Shown here: in pieces, positions 45,110 through 53,181 of the stretch
How positions within the stretch are numbered: the stretch's first letter is position 1
How the letters are laid out: every line of letters begins with the position of its first letter
NCBI RefSeq assembly: GCF_003048375.1
Contig: NZ_CP021642.1
Span: forward strand, 1,868,527-1,932,526
DNA length: 64,000 nt
From: Campylobacter concisus
GTDB lineage: Bacteria; Campylobacterota; Campylobacteria; Campylobacterales; Campylobacteraceae
Reading direction: 5' to 3'
Position numbers and translations under genes: made by a program
Notes under the pieces: model-generated
What the model was told of the DNA's origin: nothing
Databases searched by the model: none
The model's input: only the letters and a program-made list of their open reading frames with translations

Positions 45110-46759
45110 TTAACCCTTTAAATTCTTCTCAAAGCTTAGCTCAAAAATCGTTGGCTTTATGTTATGCGCAAGCGTGATATCGCCATTTAGCTTCTCACGT
45201 GCGAGCTTTTTAGCGAAGTAAAGTCCTATGCCATTTCCTTGCTTTTTAGTCGTGTTTAGCCAGGTAAAAATTTTCTTACTCATCTCGTAGCTTACGCCGC
45301 CGCCATTATCGTAAACGCCGATGTAGCACTTATCTTCAAAGCTTCTAAATTTTAGCTCTATCACGCGCTTTAGCGGCTCATCTTTGTAGCTCTCAACTAA
45401 TGAGTCCTTTGCGTTGTGGATTAGGATTAGTAAAATTTGCTGGATGATGTTTTCTATCTGGCAAACCTTCATCTCTTCAAATCCGCTAAATTTCACGCTC
45501 ACATTTGCGCGACTAAGCTCTGTGTGCATAAGTGTTATTAAATTTCTAACGCTTGTTTGTATGTCAAATTCGCTCACATTTTCAGCGCTTTTGTAAAAAT
45601 TTCTAAAAATTTCGATTGTTTTTGAAAGAAGTTCGATCGAGCTTTGCCCTTTTTTTAATAAATTTAAAAGCTCCTCATCACTTAGCTTGCCCTCTTTTTT
45701 TAGCATTATCGCCGAGCTTAGCATAAGTTTTAGCGAATTTACTGGCTGGATAAACTGATGGCTTATGCCGCTTATCAGCTCTCCAGCCTCGCTCATCTTG
45801 GCTCTGTGCGCTAGCAAGGTCTCATACTCATCTTGCACCTTTTTTATCTTGTTATACATAAAGTTATGCAGGCTGTTTGCCAAAAATGCAAGTGCGACGA
45901 AGGCAAAGAGTAAATTTAGGGCGTTTTTTAGCGCCTCTCTTGTCATGGCTAAAATTTCTTCTTCGTTGTTTGTGCCAGCTCCGATAAACCAGTTCATCGT
46001 CGGTATCTCGGCTACTTGGATCAAATTTTGCCCTATCTTTAGGCTGGTGATGTCCTCATCTTTTAAAAATATCTCTTTAAATTTCTCCTCGATCTCTCTT
46101 TTAAGCGTCGCATCAGCCATCGATGTGAGGATCTCACCGCTGTGAGTTACTAAAAATGAGTAAGAATTTGGCGCAAGACTAAAGTTTTTGATGCTATCAA
46201 AGATAGTGCCTATTCGCACGACGCCACAAAGTGCCGCCTCAAATTTATCATCCTTTTCAACTGGCACGCATAAATTTAAAGTAGAGTCCTTTAAAATTTT
46301 GTGATTTTGCATGAAATTTACGCTTGGGGCATTTGTATTTTTTGTCTCGACATACCAGATAAGCCCCGCTCGCTCACGCTTTGACATCACCTCTTCTGAG
46401 ATCTTTTGCCCATCTACAAAGATCTCGCCATCCTCTCTTAGAAGCTGCATGAGATCAAATTCTTTTGCATTTTCTTTAAAGAGCTTTATGAAATTTGCCA
46501 CCTTAGCATCGTCATCTATGATGCCAGAGTTTTGGATAAATTTTGACGCACGGACGAGCGAATTTAAGCGCTCATCAAGCCAAATTTGAAAGTTGCTAAC
46601 GATGTTTTTACTAACTGCGATGTTGTTTTTATCAGATAGTTCGATGATCTTTTCTTTTGCATTGTTGTAGCTGTTTAGCCCAAGGAGCATGACAAAGAGG
46701 CTTGCTAACAAGATGATCGCATAAATTTTAATATTTTGTGATTTTAAATTAATACCCAT
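45110..46759 (-). CDS. Membrane sensor histidine kinase
   Basis: 549 residues. An N-terminal membrane helix (about 10-27), a periplasmic Cache-like sensor domain (about 30-275, with FDLMQLLREDGEIFVDG and NWFIGAG), a second helix (about 285-303), a dimerisation/phosphoacceptor region with SGISHQFIQPVNSLK (His334) and an ATPase domain with N-box HNAKDSL, DNGGGV and NGIGLYFAKKLA. It probably senses a small extracellular ligand and phosphorylates the adjacent regulator. Kinase and regulator genes are 3 bp apart. The start has only a distant AGGA, so it is less certain. Confidence 0.92.
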   Translation of the reverse strand: MGINLKSQNIKIYAIILLASLFVMLLGLNSYNNAKEKIIELSDKNNIAVSKNIVSNFQIWLDERLNSLVRASKFIQNSGIIDDDAKVANFIKLFKENAKEFDLMQLLREDGEIFVDGQKISEEVMSKRERAGLIWYVETKNTNAPSVNFMQNHKILKDSTLNLCVPVEKDDKFEAALCGVVRIGTIFDSIKNFSLAPNSYSFLVTHSGEILTSMADATLKREIEEKFKEIFLKDEDITSLKIGQNLIQVAEIPTMNWFIGAGTNNEEEILAMTREALKNALNLLFAFVALAFLANSLHNFMYNKIKKVQDEYETLLAHRAKMSEAGELISGISHQFIQPVNSLKLMLSSAIMLKKEGKLSDEELLNLLKKGQSSIELLSKTIEIFRNFYKSAENVSEFDIQTSVRNLITLMHTELSRANVSVKFSGFEEMKVCQIENIIQQILLILIHNAKDSLVESYKDEPLKRVIELKFRSFEDKCYIGVYDNGGGVSYEMSKKIFTWLNTTKKQGNGIGLYFAKKLAREKLNGDITLAHNIKPTIFELSFEKNLKG

Positions 46760-46776
46760 GCGCGCAGTATATCCTA

Positions 46777-46801
46777 AGTTAGCCCAAAAATAGGGCTAAC
46801 T
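46777..46801 (-). terminator. Terminator of the dsbA-dsbI operon
   Basis: 9-bp stem AGTTAGCCC/GGGCTAACT with a 7-nt loop, just after the dsbI stop codon on the minus strand and before the kinase gene. Confidence 0.7.
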
Positions 46802-46806
46802 AAAAT

Positions 46807-47427
46807 TTATTTCTTAAAAGATAAAAGCTTTGAAACAAGCATAAGTACAAGCACAACAAAACAAACGCCAAAACCAAGCAGCGTGCAATCAGCCATCGAC
46901 ATAAATTTAGACGACGGCACAAGATACCAGCCATCTGCATAAAGATCAACTATGCTCTTTTGAAGATCGCTTAGCACCGCGCCATCAGGCACCATAGGGC
47001 TGTCGTAGCCGCAGTCGCCTGTAGGCATAAACCACTCAGGCGCCCACTTCTCAAGTGGCAAACCAAATGGATAGTGTGGCTCAGTCGAGCAGCCCTGCAC
47101 ACCAAAAGGATCATCTCCATGCACTGCGTCGTGGATTTTGGCTAGCTTTACGCTATACATTATGCCCTGCACCGCTCCCCAAAATGCAAAGACGTAGCCA
47201 ACTAGAGCAAAGAGCAAATTTTTAGGGTTTATGATAGCTATCACGCCGCCAAGCGCCATGCATAAAAAGGCAAAACGTATATAGACGCACTGCTCGCAAG
47301 GTGGCATATAGGCGTAATTTTGAAAGAGCGAGTGCGCAATGATAACAAGCGCGACGCTCACAAAGACTAAGATCGCCCAAGAGATGCGTGAGTCTTGAAA
47401 TTTAGCCATTTTTTTAAAAAAGCTCAT
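46807..47427 (-). CDS. dsbI: DsbB-family disulfide oxidoreductase (DsbI-like)
   Basis: Inner-membrane protein that reoxidises a DsbA-type oxidase and passes electrons to quinone. 206 residues with four hydrophobic helices. The first periplasmic loop carries CEQC (Cys44, Cys47), and the second loop carries the other redox pair, Cys113 (VQGCST) and Cys139 (TGDCGY), with a longer loop than in E. coli DsbB. The gene lies 8 bp after dsbA and is clearly co-transcribed. In uropathogenic E. coli the equivalent DsbL/DsbI pair serves AssT, which is also encoded in this window about 40 kb away. Confidence 0.88.
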   Translation of the reverse strand: MSFFKKMAKFQDSRISWAILVFVSVALVIIAHSLFQNYAYMPPCEQCVYIRFAFLCMALGGVIAIINPKNLLFALVGYVFAFWGAVQGIMYSVKLAKIHDAVHGDDPFGVQGCSTEPHYPFGLPLEKWAPEWFMPTGDCGYDSPMVPDGAVLSDLQKSIVDLYADGWYLVPSSKFMSMADCTLLGFGVCFVVLVLMLVSKLLSFKK

Positions 47428-47435
47428 GTGGCACC

Positions 47436-48092
47436 TTATTTTTTAAGAAGCTCTTCGATGAGTGCTGCCATGCCGTCAAGTGAGCTGATTGATTTTGTCA
47501 TGATGAGGTATTTGCCATTTACGACAAATGCTGGCACGCCTTGAATTTTAGCCACATCATAGCTCTCATCCCACTTTTTAAGTAGCTCAGTCACTTTTGG
47601 ATTAGCTAGCTCTTTTTCGTAGTCTGCTTTGCTAACGCCAGCTGCATCAAGCCCAGTCTTTAAAAAGCCTTCAGCGTCTTTGCCATCGCTCCAGCGCTCT
47701 TTTTTGTCATGATAAGCTTTGTAGTAGGCAAATTTAGCCTTTTTAAATAGCGAATTTTCATCAAACAAGCTAACACCCTTTGCCTCGTCCATAGTGATAA
47801 GCACGGCAAAAACCTTGCTCGCAATCTCGCCATAATCGCCCTTTGTCTTTAGGTGAAATGGCTCGTATTTTAGGCCAGGAATTTTCTCAACTACCTTTGG
47901 AGTGACGCTCTTGTCGTATTTGTAGCAAAATGGGCAAGCGTAGCTAAAAACCTTAACTAGCGTATTTTGTCCAACACTTAGTGGCTTTTCAAGCTTGACA
48001 TAGTCCTCGCCCTCACTAAATGCACTTGCACTTATCGCTCCAGCTACCGCAACGGCAAAGATAGCCTTACTAAATTTAGATAGAAAACTCAT
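47436..48092 (-). CDS. dsbA: Periplasmic thiol:disulfide oxidase DsbA-like
   Basis: 218 residues with a signal peptide (hydrophobic AIFAVAVAGAISASAFS, cut near residue 26). Thioredoxin fold with active site CPFC (Cys53, Cys56 in YACPFCYKYD) and the cis-proline loop in IQGVPAFVVNGKY. It introduces disulfides into exported proteins, and is reoxidised by the DsbB-type protein encoded next. AAAGGAGATCATC precedes the ATG. It could be the functional match of DsbL, but the CPFC dipeptide differs from the CAFC of E. coli DsbL. Confidence 0.92.
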   Translation of the reverse strand: MSFLSKFSKAIFAVAVAGAISASAFSEGEDYVKLEKPLSVGQNTLVKVFSYACPFCYKYDKSVTPKVVEKIPGLKYEPFHLKTKGDYGEIASKVFAVLITMDEAKGVSLFDENSLFKKAKFAYYKAYHDKKERWSDGKDAEGFLKTGLDAAGVSKADYEKELANPKVTELLKKWDESYDVAKIQGVPAFVVNGKYLIMTKSISSLDGMAALIEELLKK

Positions 48093-48194
48093 GATGATCT
48101 CCTTTGGATGATTTATTTTGAGTTATTCTACAACCAAGCTCAACCGCACTTTTAACGCTAGAATAAATTTTGGCTGAAATTTATGAAATTTCTA

Positions 48195-48935
48195 CTATTT
48201 TACGCTTATCTCGTTTATGGCAGCAAGGACGTTTAGCGCGCTTGGATAGCCGATAAATGGTATAAGAGTTGTCACTACGCTGATAAGTTTAGCTCTGTCG
48301 TTGCCGATGCCAAAATTTGCAGCGATATGGCCTAAGAGTTGCGGCTTTGCAAAGCCGAGTGTGGAGATGAAAACAAAGGTTAGAAGCTCTCTAAGCTCTA
48401 AATTTAGCCCATCTCTTGCGTAAAAGTCGCCAAAGCAGTTTTGTGACAAAAACTCCATTATGTGCCTTTGATCACTAGGCGTTGAAGCGATAAATTTATC
48501 AACTGCTGGGAAGAGCTTTCTTTGTATCTCAAGGCCTCGCTCGCCCCTGCCCTCTCTTGCCTTTTTAGGCGTCTCCTCGATACTTATGCCAGCTTTGTTA
48601 AAAATTTCGTCCGCTAAAAATATATAGTTCTCAACCCTGCCAAGCCCTGCGTATGGGACTGCTTGATATAAAATTTCTTTTACAGCCTTTGCGCTCATGC
48701 CGACATTTAGCGCGGCTTTTACAAAAGCTTTAAAAGAGCTTTGCGCGCCACCGCTAACCACCAAAGACGCGATGATAACAGATAGTCTTGTCTGCTCATC
48801 GATATTTATCTTCTCGCTTATGTCACCTAGGAAATTTAGATAGTCTTCTAAAAAGCTGGCGTTATTTGCCTCGAGTTCGCAGCTAGATTTAAACCAAATT
48901 TCATAAATTTTCTTTGCATTTTCAGTTAGTTTCAT
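48195..48935 (-). CDS. Carboxymuconolactone decarboxylase-like (CMD) protein
   Basis: 246 residues with two tandem CMD/AhpD-like helical domains: about 35-110 (EQTRLSVIIASLVVSGGAQSSFKAFVKAALNVG...VKEILYQAVPYAGLGRVENY) and about 170-245 (LELRELLTFVFISTLG...GHIAANFGIG..RAKLISVVTTLIPFIGYPSALNVL). No CxxC peroxidase site is present, so it is not an AhpD-type peroxidase. The real substrate is unknown. A good ribosome-binding site (AAAAGGAGCAAGCCC) precedes the ATG. It stands alone, divergent from the rubrerythrin gene. Confidence 0.8.
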   Translation of the reverse strand: MKLTENAKKIYEIWFKSSCELEANNASFLEDYLNFLGDISEKINIDEQTRLSVIIASLVVSGGAQSSFKAFVKAALNVGMSAKAVKEILYQAVPYAGLGRVENYIFLADEIFNKAGISIEETPKKAREGRGERGLEIQRKLFPAVDKFIASTPSDQRHIMEFLSQNCFGDFYARDGLNLELRELLTFVFISTLGFAKPQLLGHIAANFGIGNDRAKLISVVTTLIPFIGYPSALNVLAAINEISVK

Positions 48936-49105
48936 GGGCTTGCTCCTTTTGATGGAGCTGATTATAAATGCTAAAGCGTAAATGCTAGCTTAAGATTTAG
49001 CATAAGAAATTTTTGGCATTTTTGCTTTAAATTTAACCATTAAATTTATAAAAATAATATACGTTATCAATAAAAATTATTATTTACATATTTTATTTAT
49101 TGAGT

Positions 49106-49111
49106 TATAAT
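49106..49111 (+). promoter_or_regulatory. Likely -10 box of the rubrerythrin gene
   Basis: TATAAT at 49106-49111, 31 bp before the ATG, with no clear -35 but an AT-rich block upstream, as usual for Campylobacter sigma-70 promoters. The preceding AAAAATTATTATTTAC could be part of a Fur- or PerR-type site, but this is weak. Confidence 0.5.
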
Positions 49112-49142
49112 CGCCTCAAATTTTATCAAAATAGGAGTCAAA

Positions 49143-49787
49143 ATGAGACAGTACGAAACATACAAATGCGAGAAATGCGGCAACGAGATCGAGGTTCAAA
49201 AAGTTGGCGGCGGCACATTAACCTGTTGCGGCGAAGAGATGAAATGTGTGACTGAAAATTTAACAGCGGTAAATTTGATGAAGGCATTTGCTGGCGAGTC
49301 ACAAGCTAGAAATAAGTATGAGCTTTACGGCGACCTAGCTAAAGAAGCAGGCTATCACGCTATAGCTAGACACTTTTACGAGGCAGCTGAAAACGAGAAA
49401 TGGCACGCAAGGGCTGAATTTAAGAAATATCACGAGATGATGAATGATCCGATCGATAAGATGGATAAAAATTTACTTGACGCTGCAGCTGGCGAAAACT
49501 ACGAGCATACGACGATGTATCCAGACTTTGCAAAGATCGCAAAAGAAGAAGAGCTAAGAGATGTTGAAAGGCTATTTAACGCGATCGGCAAGGTTGAAGT
49601 TGAGCATGAGAGGGAGTATCTAGAGCTTAAAAAGATGCTTGATGAAGAGGGCTTTTTTGAGAGCGACGAAGAAGATATCTGGGTTTGCGAGGTGTGCGGA
49701 CACGTTCACAGAGGCAAAAAAGCTCCAGGCGCTTGCCCACTTTGCAAAGCTCCAAAAGAGTATTTTAAACGCGAATTCTTAGGCTAA
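49143..49787 (+). CDS. Desulforubrerythrin (peroxide-reducing non-haem iron protein)
   Basis: 214 residues in three domains. An N-terminal desulforedoxin-like centre (Cys9, Cys12, Cys28, Cys29), a four-helix diiron rubrerythrin domain (about 40-165, with AFAGESQARNKYE, EAAENEKWHA, ENYEH and KVEVEHEREY carrying the Glu/His ligands) and a C-terminal rubredoxin domain (Cys182, Cys185, Cys198, Cys201). It matches the architecture of C. jejuni Rrc/Cj0012c, which reduces hydrogen peroxide. AGGAG precedes the ATG. It has its own promoter and a strong terminator, so it is monocistronic; a peroxide- or iron-responsive control is expected but not shown. Confidence 0.95.
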   Translation: MRQYETYKCEKCGNEIEVQKVGGGTLTCCGEEMKCVTENLTAVNLMKAFAGESQARNKYELYGDLAKEAGYHAIARHFYEAAENEKWHARAEFKKYHEMMNDPIDKMDKNLLDAAAGENYEHTTMYPDFAKIAKEEELRDVERLFNAIGKVEVEHEREYLELKKMLDEEGFFESDEEDIWVCEVCGHVHRGKKAPGACPLCKAPKEYFKREFLG

Positions 49788-49795
49788 AAAAGCCA

Positions 49796-49829
49796 AAATT
49801 TAGCCAAGACAAGCGCCTTGGCTAAATTT
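49796..49829 (+). terminator. Terminator of the rubrerythrin gene
   Basis: 13-bp perfect stem AAATTTAGCCAAG/CTTGGCTAAATTT with an 8-nt loop, followed by ATAATTTTTT. Strong Rho-independent terminator. Confidence 0.9.
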
Positions 49830-49898
49830 ATAATTTTTTAAGCACAAAATCACCATTTTAAATGTTATACTTCTTCAAAATTTTCACAAGGAGAAAAT

Positions 49899-50189
49899 AT
49901 GAAAAAATCACTTCTAGTTTTAGCTACTCTTGGCTTTGCACTAAGCCTAAACGCTGCAGATCTTACAGATACTTGCAAGTCTTACTTCTCAGACATCGAT
50001 AAGATGGTCGAGGCTTACAAACAAGCTGGTCAAGAGCAACAAGTAAAAATGTATGAAGATCAAAAGAAACAATCAATGGATCAACTAGCTTCTTTACCAA
50101 AAGAGCAACAAGACGCTACTTGCAAACAAGCTAAAGAGATGTTTGCTCAAGTAATGGATCAAATGAAAAAACAAGGTCTTTTAAAATAA
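49899..50189 (+). CDS. Small periplasmic protein (DUF5339-like)
   Basis: 96 residues. A clear signal peptide (MKKSLLVLATLGFALSLNA, cut before ADLTDTC) and a mature part of about 77 residues that is Gln/Lys-rich, helical, and has two cysteines (DTCKSYF and ATCKQAKEMF) likely to form one disulfide. It resembles, from memory, the DUF5339 family of small exported proteins in Campylobacter and Pasteurellaceae; no function is known to me. CAAGGAGAAAAT precedes the ATG. It has its own terminator. Confidence 0.8.
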   Translation: MKKSLLVLATLGFALSLNAADLTDTCKSYFSDIDKMVEAYKQAGQEQQVKMYEDQKKQSMDQLASLPKEQQDATCKQAKEMFAQVMDQMKKQGLLK

Positions 50190-50197
50190 ACCTTCAC

Positions 50198-50228
50198 GTG
50201 GCTAGACTCTCTAGCCACTCTTTAAATT
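50198..50228 (+). terminator. Terminator of the small periplasmic protein gene
   Basis: 8-bp stem GTGGCTAG/CTAGCCAC with a 5-nt loop followed by TCTTTAAATTT. It also lies at the end of the convergent DUF2798 gene. Confidence 0.8.
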
Positions 50229-50458
50229 TACTTCTCGCCTTTACATATCAAATTTGCTAGCTTTGCAGCCAGTGGCGCTACGACAAATATCGCAGGATAG
50301 GCGATCATAAAGGCTTTTAAGTATTCTACTATCCAAATTTGCACAAAGCTACCCACAAAGCCAAAGTGAAAATACGTCATCGCAAAAGAGATGATAAACG
50401 CCATAAATGCTGACATTATAAAAGTAAAAACATATCTATAAAATTTCGCCGGTATCAT
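50228..50458 (-). CDS. DUF2798 two-helix membrane protein
   Basis: 76 residues with two transmembrane helices (about 7-30 and 46-66: FTFIMSAFMAFIISFAMTY and LKAFMIAYPAIFVVAPLAA), the pattern of the DUF2798 family. The function is unknown. Its ATG overlaps the stop of the YciI-like gene by 4 bp (ATGA), so the two are translated together. Confidence 0.75.
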   Translation of the reverse strand: MIPAKFYRYVFTFIMSAFMAFIISFAMTYFHFGFVGSFVQIWIVEYLKAFMIAYPAIFVVAPLAAKLANLICKGEK

Positions 50459-50736
50459 GAAATCTTGCCCATAACAGCCTTAAATTCTCTAACCACATAC
50501 TCAGCATACCCAGGCGCATGATAGACATCTTGAGATAAAATTTCATCAAGCTCTTTGCGGTCCTTAGCATCTACGACCACGACACCTGCGTGTTCATCAT
50601 CCACAAATGGCCCAAGAAGCAAGAAATTTCCTCTATCAACATACTTTATAAACCACCCTCTATGCTCGGCAAAAAGCTCCTCAGCCCTCTCCTTTGGTAT
50701 GAGATCTGTTTTTAAACTAATAGTAACGATAAACAT
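50455..50736 (-). CDS. YciI-like protein
   Basis: 93-residue small alpha/beta protein of the YciI superfamily: MFIVTISLKTD, an AEELFAEHRGWFIKYVDRG helix with the conserved His, LLLGPFVDDEHAGVVVV, and a DVYHAPGYAEYVVREF end. The family adopts a ferredoxin-like fold with a putative His/Asp site, and biochemical roles are poorly known. AAAGGAAAAAG lies before the ATG. It is first of a pair with the DUF2798 gene. A remnant oxidoreductase gene lies directly upstream on the same strand. Confidence 0.78.
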   Translation of the reverse strand: MFIVTISLKTDLIPKERAEELFAEHRGWFIKYVDRGNFLLLGPFVDDEHAGVVVVDAKDRKELDEILSQDVYHAPGYAEYVVREFKAVMGKIS

Positions 50737-50745
50737 CTTTTTCCT

Positions 50746-50877
50746 TTAAATTTGACTAATAAGCCTAGCTAGCCTATCTGCATGATCAAGCACCTTTTTT
50801 AGCTCGACTAAAATGATCTTATTCGCAAAGGAATTTTCAAGGTCTGTATGACCTGATACGACTAAAATTTCACTCAT
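50746..50877 (-). pseudogene. Remnant of a flavodoxin-fold NAD(P)H oxidoreductase
   Basis: 43-codon frame with a good ribosome-binding site (AAGGGG, 5 bases before the ATG). The first 28 residues (MSEILVVSGHTDLENSFANK...) read like the beta1-loop-helix1 start of Kef-type NAD(P)H:quinone oxidoreductases. The last 15 (LDHADRLARLISQI) look like the C-terminal helix of the same family. The middle of about 130 residues is missing, so an in-frame internal deletion is likely. It could still be translated as a short peptide, but not as a working enzyme. Confidence 0.5.
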
Positions 50878-50906
50878 TTTTGCCCCTTAAATTTACTTTC
50901 TTAAAT

Positions 50907-52477
50907 TTACTTGCAAACAAAGCTACTTGCCTTGCTAGTATCACCACCCACGTAAGTAGCCACCTTTGGATACGCACACACTAAAAATTCCTTGCCAGCG
51001 TAGGTCCTACTTTTTGCTAGCATGCTCTTTGGCGCTTCGCCCTTTTCGTGCCACGCTTCAAGCGCGCCTAAAGGATCCACGTCATCTATGCCGTTGCCGC
51101 CACCGCAGTGGTTCATCCCAGGTAGCGCAAAAAATGCCGCGAAATTTTGGCTATTTTCATTATCAGCCTCTAGCTTTTTAAACCAATCCCTTTGATCTTT
51201 TGCCGAGAAAACTGGGTCTGAGACGCCAGTTACTATGATGAGCTTACCGCCATTTGCGCTAAATGTGCTAAGGCTTGTTGAGATAGCGTCATTTATCGCT
51301 GCGGTTTCGAAAGTCTTTGGCGTGTCTTTGTCAAAGTCAAAATTTATCGTGTCAAAATTTGGCTGCGCTGGCGTTAAAAAGTAGTAATTCACCGAGCCGC
51401 TTGAAAGCGTGATATTTCTAGCGTTTGGCTTAGCACTTTGTGAGTCGCCCAGCTTCCACTGCCTCCAGCCCTCAGCGCTCACTCCTGAGTCATAAAACCA
51501 GCCACTATAAATTTGCTCGCCCTTGCTGTTTTTGGCTCCGTTAAAGATTTTCTCTATCGCCTCTATCTTTTGCTTATCTAAATTTAGACTTTTTGGATCA
51601 AATTTGCACGCTTCCCACGCATTGATGATCCCATCTTTTAGTCCGTCTAAGGCGTCACATTTTTCTAGTACAGCGTGGCTTAGCTTGTCAAGGTCGTCCT
51701 GCGTTAGGGCATTTGCAAAAATTTTCTCGCCTTTTTCATTTTTCGGAGCTATCTTCATAAGAGCTTGGTTGTCCCACTGCTGAGCGATCGCCGCGCGAGA
51801 TAGCCTAAAGCCAGGGTTTGCAGCGATGACGCCGTCAAATTCTAGCGGATAGCGCTGGGCTGCGATTAGTGCTGCCCTGCCGCCATTTGAACAGCCCATA
51901 AAGTAGCTATGTTTTGGCTTTTTGGCGTATGCGGCGGCTAAAATTTGCTTAGCTGCGTCCGTGACCTTGCCGATCGCCTGATAGGCATAGTCTAGCCTTG
52001 CTTGTTGATCTAGCCCAAACTCAGCCGTTGGCTCTGGGTGTCCTGAGTTTGTAGTAACTACCGCGTAGCCTCTAAGAAATGCTGGCGTGGCTGTGCTTGT
52101 GCGTATCGGCACTGCGCCAAGAGCAGGCGCTACAAAGCCGTCCATACCGCCCCCGCCTTGCAATAAAAACTTCTCATTCCACTGCTCTGGCAGCCTTATC
52201 TCGTAATCAATCGCATACTCTTTGCCGTCACTTCCAGTGCGTTTATAGAGTTTGCCATGCACCACGCAGTGAGGCTTTGCTTTGATATTATTTTTGCTGC
52301 CGCCAGTTAGCGCAGACATCTTATCGGCTGATACTTCGCCACTCTCATTCCACACCGCATCTATCATCTCGTTGTTTAAAATTTCGCGTCTTTTAAACTC
52401 TCACATCCTGCCTTATCAAGGGCAAAAGCCGTGCTGCCAATGAGTGCCAGTGCGCAAAAAAGTGAAATTTTCTTCAT
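50907..52477 (-). CDS. Tannase/feruloyl esterase family hydrolase, frameshifted near start
   Basis: Alpha/beta hydrolase of the tannase family (ester hydrolysis of phenolic acids). The intact frame 50907-52367 (486 residues) has the serine nucleophile in FMGCSNGGRAALIAAQRYP, the acid in GVSDPVF and the catalytic-type His in PGMNHCGGG. The natural start is at 52477, where MKKISLFCALALIGSTAFA forms a signal peptide after GGAG. That frame meets a stop after DAKF, because an AAAATTTT run appears as AAATTTT (near 52378-52384). With one more A it would continue KILNNEMIDAVWNE into the main frame, giving 523 residues. So either the gene has a one-base deletion, or the run is phase-variable, or it is a sequence error. 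Without the signal peptide the product would stay in the cytoplasm. Confidence 0.82.
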
Positions 52478-52485
52478 AACATCTC

Positions 52486-53166
52486 CTAAAATTTTACCTT
52501 GCTAAATGAGGTCTCATTATTAAGACCAAAGCCGTCAAATTCGTCTATTAGCCCTGCTCGCTCTTTGGCGTAGGCTTTGTAGTTTTCGCTGTGGCGGTAG
52601 CTCTCAAAGCTAGCTTCGTCTTTGTAAATTTCAACCAGCACCCATTTGTTAGGTGCCTCTTTTTGACTGAAGGCAAACTGCGCGTAAGCACCCTCATCTA
52701 CGCTTTTTTGCATATATTTTTTGATGATCTTTTCAAATTTCGCATCGTTCTTTGCCTTAAGGCTTAAATTTGTGATGTGAAAGTAGGCATCTTTTAGGCG
52801 CTCTGGCGTTAAATTTTTAGAAAACGCAGCCCTTTTTTTCACGCTGATAGCCTTTTTACTAGCTAAAATTTCAGCGCTTGCGCTTGCAAATTTCTTAAAA
52901 TGCGCCGAGCTTATATGCTTTTTATAAGCCGCCTCGTCCTTGTAAAACTCAAGCACGTAAAACAGCTCTGGCTTGCTCTTTGCGCTCGCAAAAAAGATCG
53001 CCTGCGTGCCTAGCTCGCTCTTCGAGCTTAATATATTTTCCCTGCCAAGACGCTTTAGCAAGCTCTTGTTATTTGGCGTTGAAAGTAGCTCCTGTAAGCT
53101 CACTTTCGCCTCCGCTCCAAAGGCAAACGCCGCCAAAACCGCTAGTAAAAATAGCTTTTTAAACAT
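52486..53166 (-). CDS. Exported protein with two ABM monooxygenase-like domains
   Basis: 226 residues with a signal peptide (MFKKLFLLAVLAAFAFGAEA). Two antibiotic-biosynthesis-monooxygenase-like (ABM, dimeric alpha-beta barrel) units are seen at about 50-105 (FYVLEFYKDEAAYKKHISSAHF) and 160-215 (WVLVEIYKDEASFESYRHSENY). Such domains oxidise quinols or aromatic polyketides in other proteins, but an exported tandem form is less usual and the activity here is inferred. The start at 53166 has GGAG upstream. The stop is 8 bp before the start of the tannase-family gene, and the second tannase-type gene is 15 bp upstream, so the three form one unit. Confidence 0.78.
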   Translation of the reverse strand: MFKKLFLLAVLAAFAFGAEAKVSLQELLSTPNNKSLLKRLGRENILSSKSELGTQAIFFASAKSKPELFYVLEFYKDEAAYKKHISSAHFKKFASASAEILASKKAISVKKRAAFSKNLTPERLKDAYFHITNLSLKAKNDAKFEKIIKKYMQKSVDEGAYAQFAFSQKEAPNKWVLVEIYKDEASFESYRHSENYKAYAKERAGLIDEFDGFGLNNETSFSKVKF

Positions 53167-53181
53167 CAAATCTCCTTAAAT

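Noticed and set aside
48195-48935. AhpD-type alkylhydroperoxidase
   Set aside because: The CMD domains are clear, but the CxxC active site of AhpD is absent.
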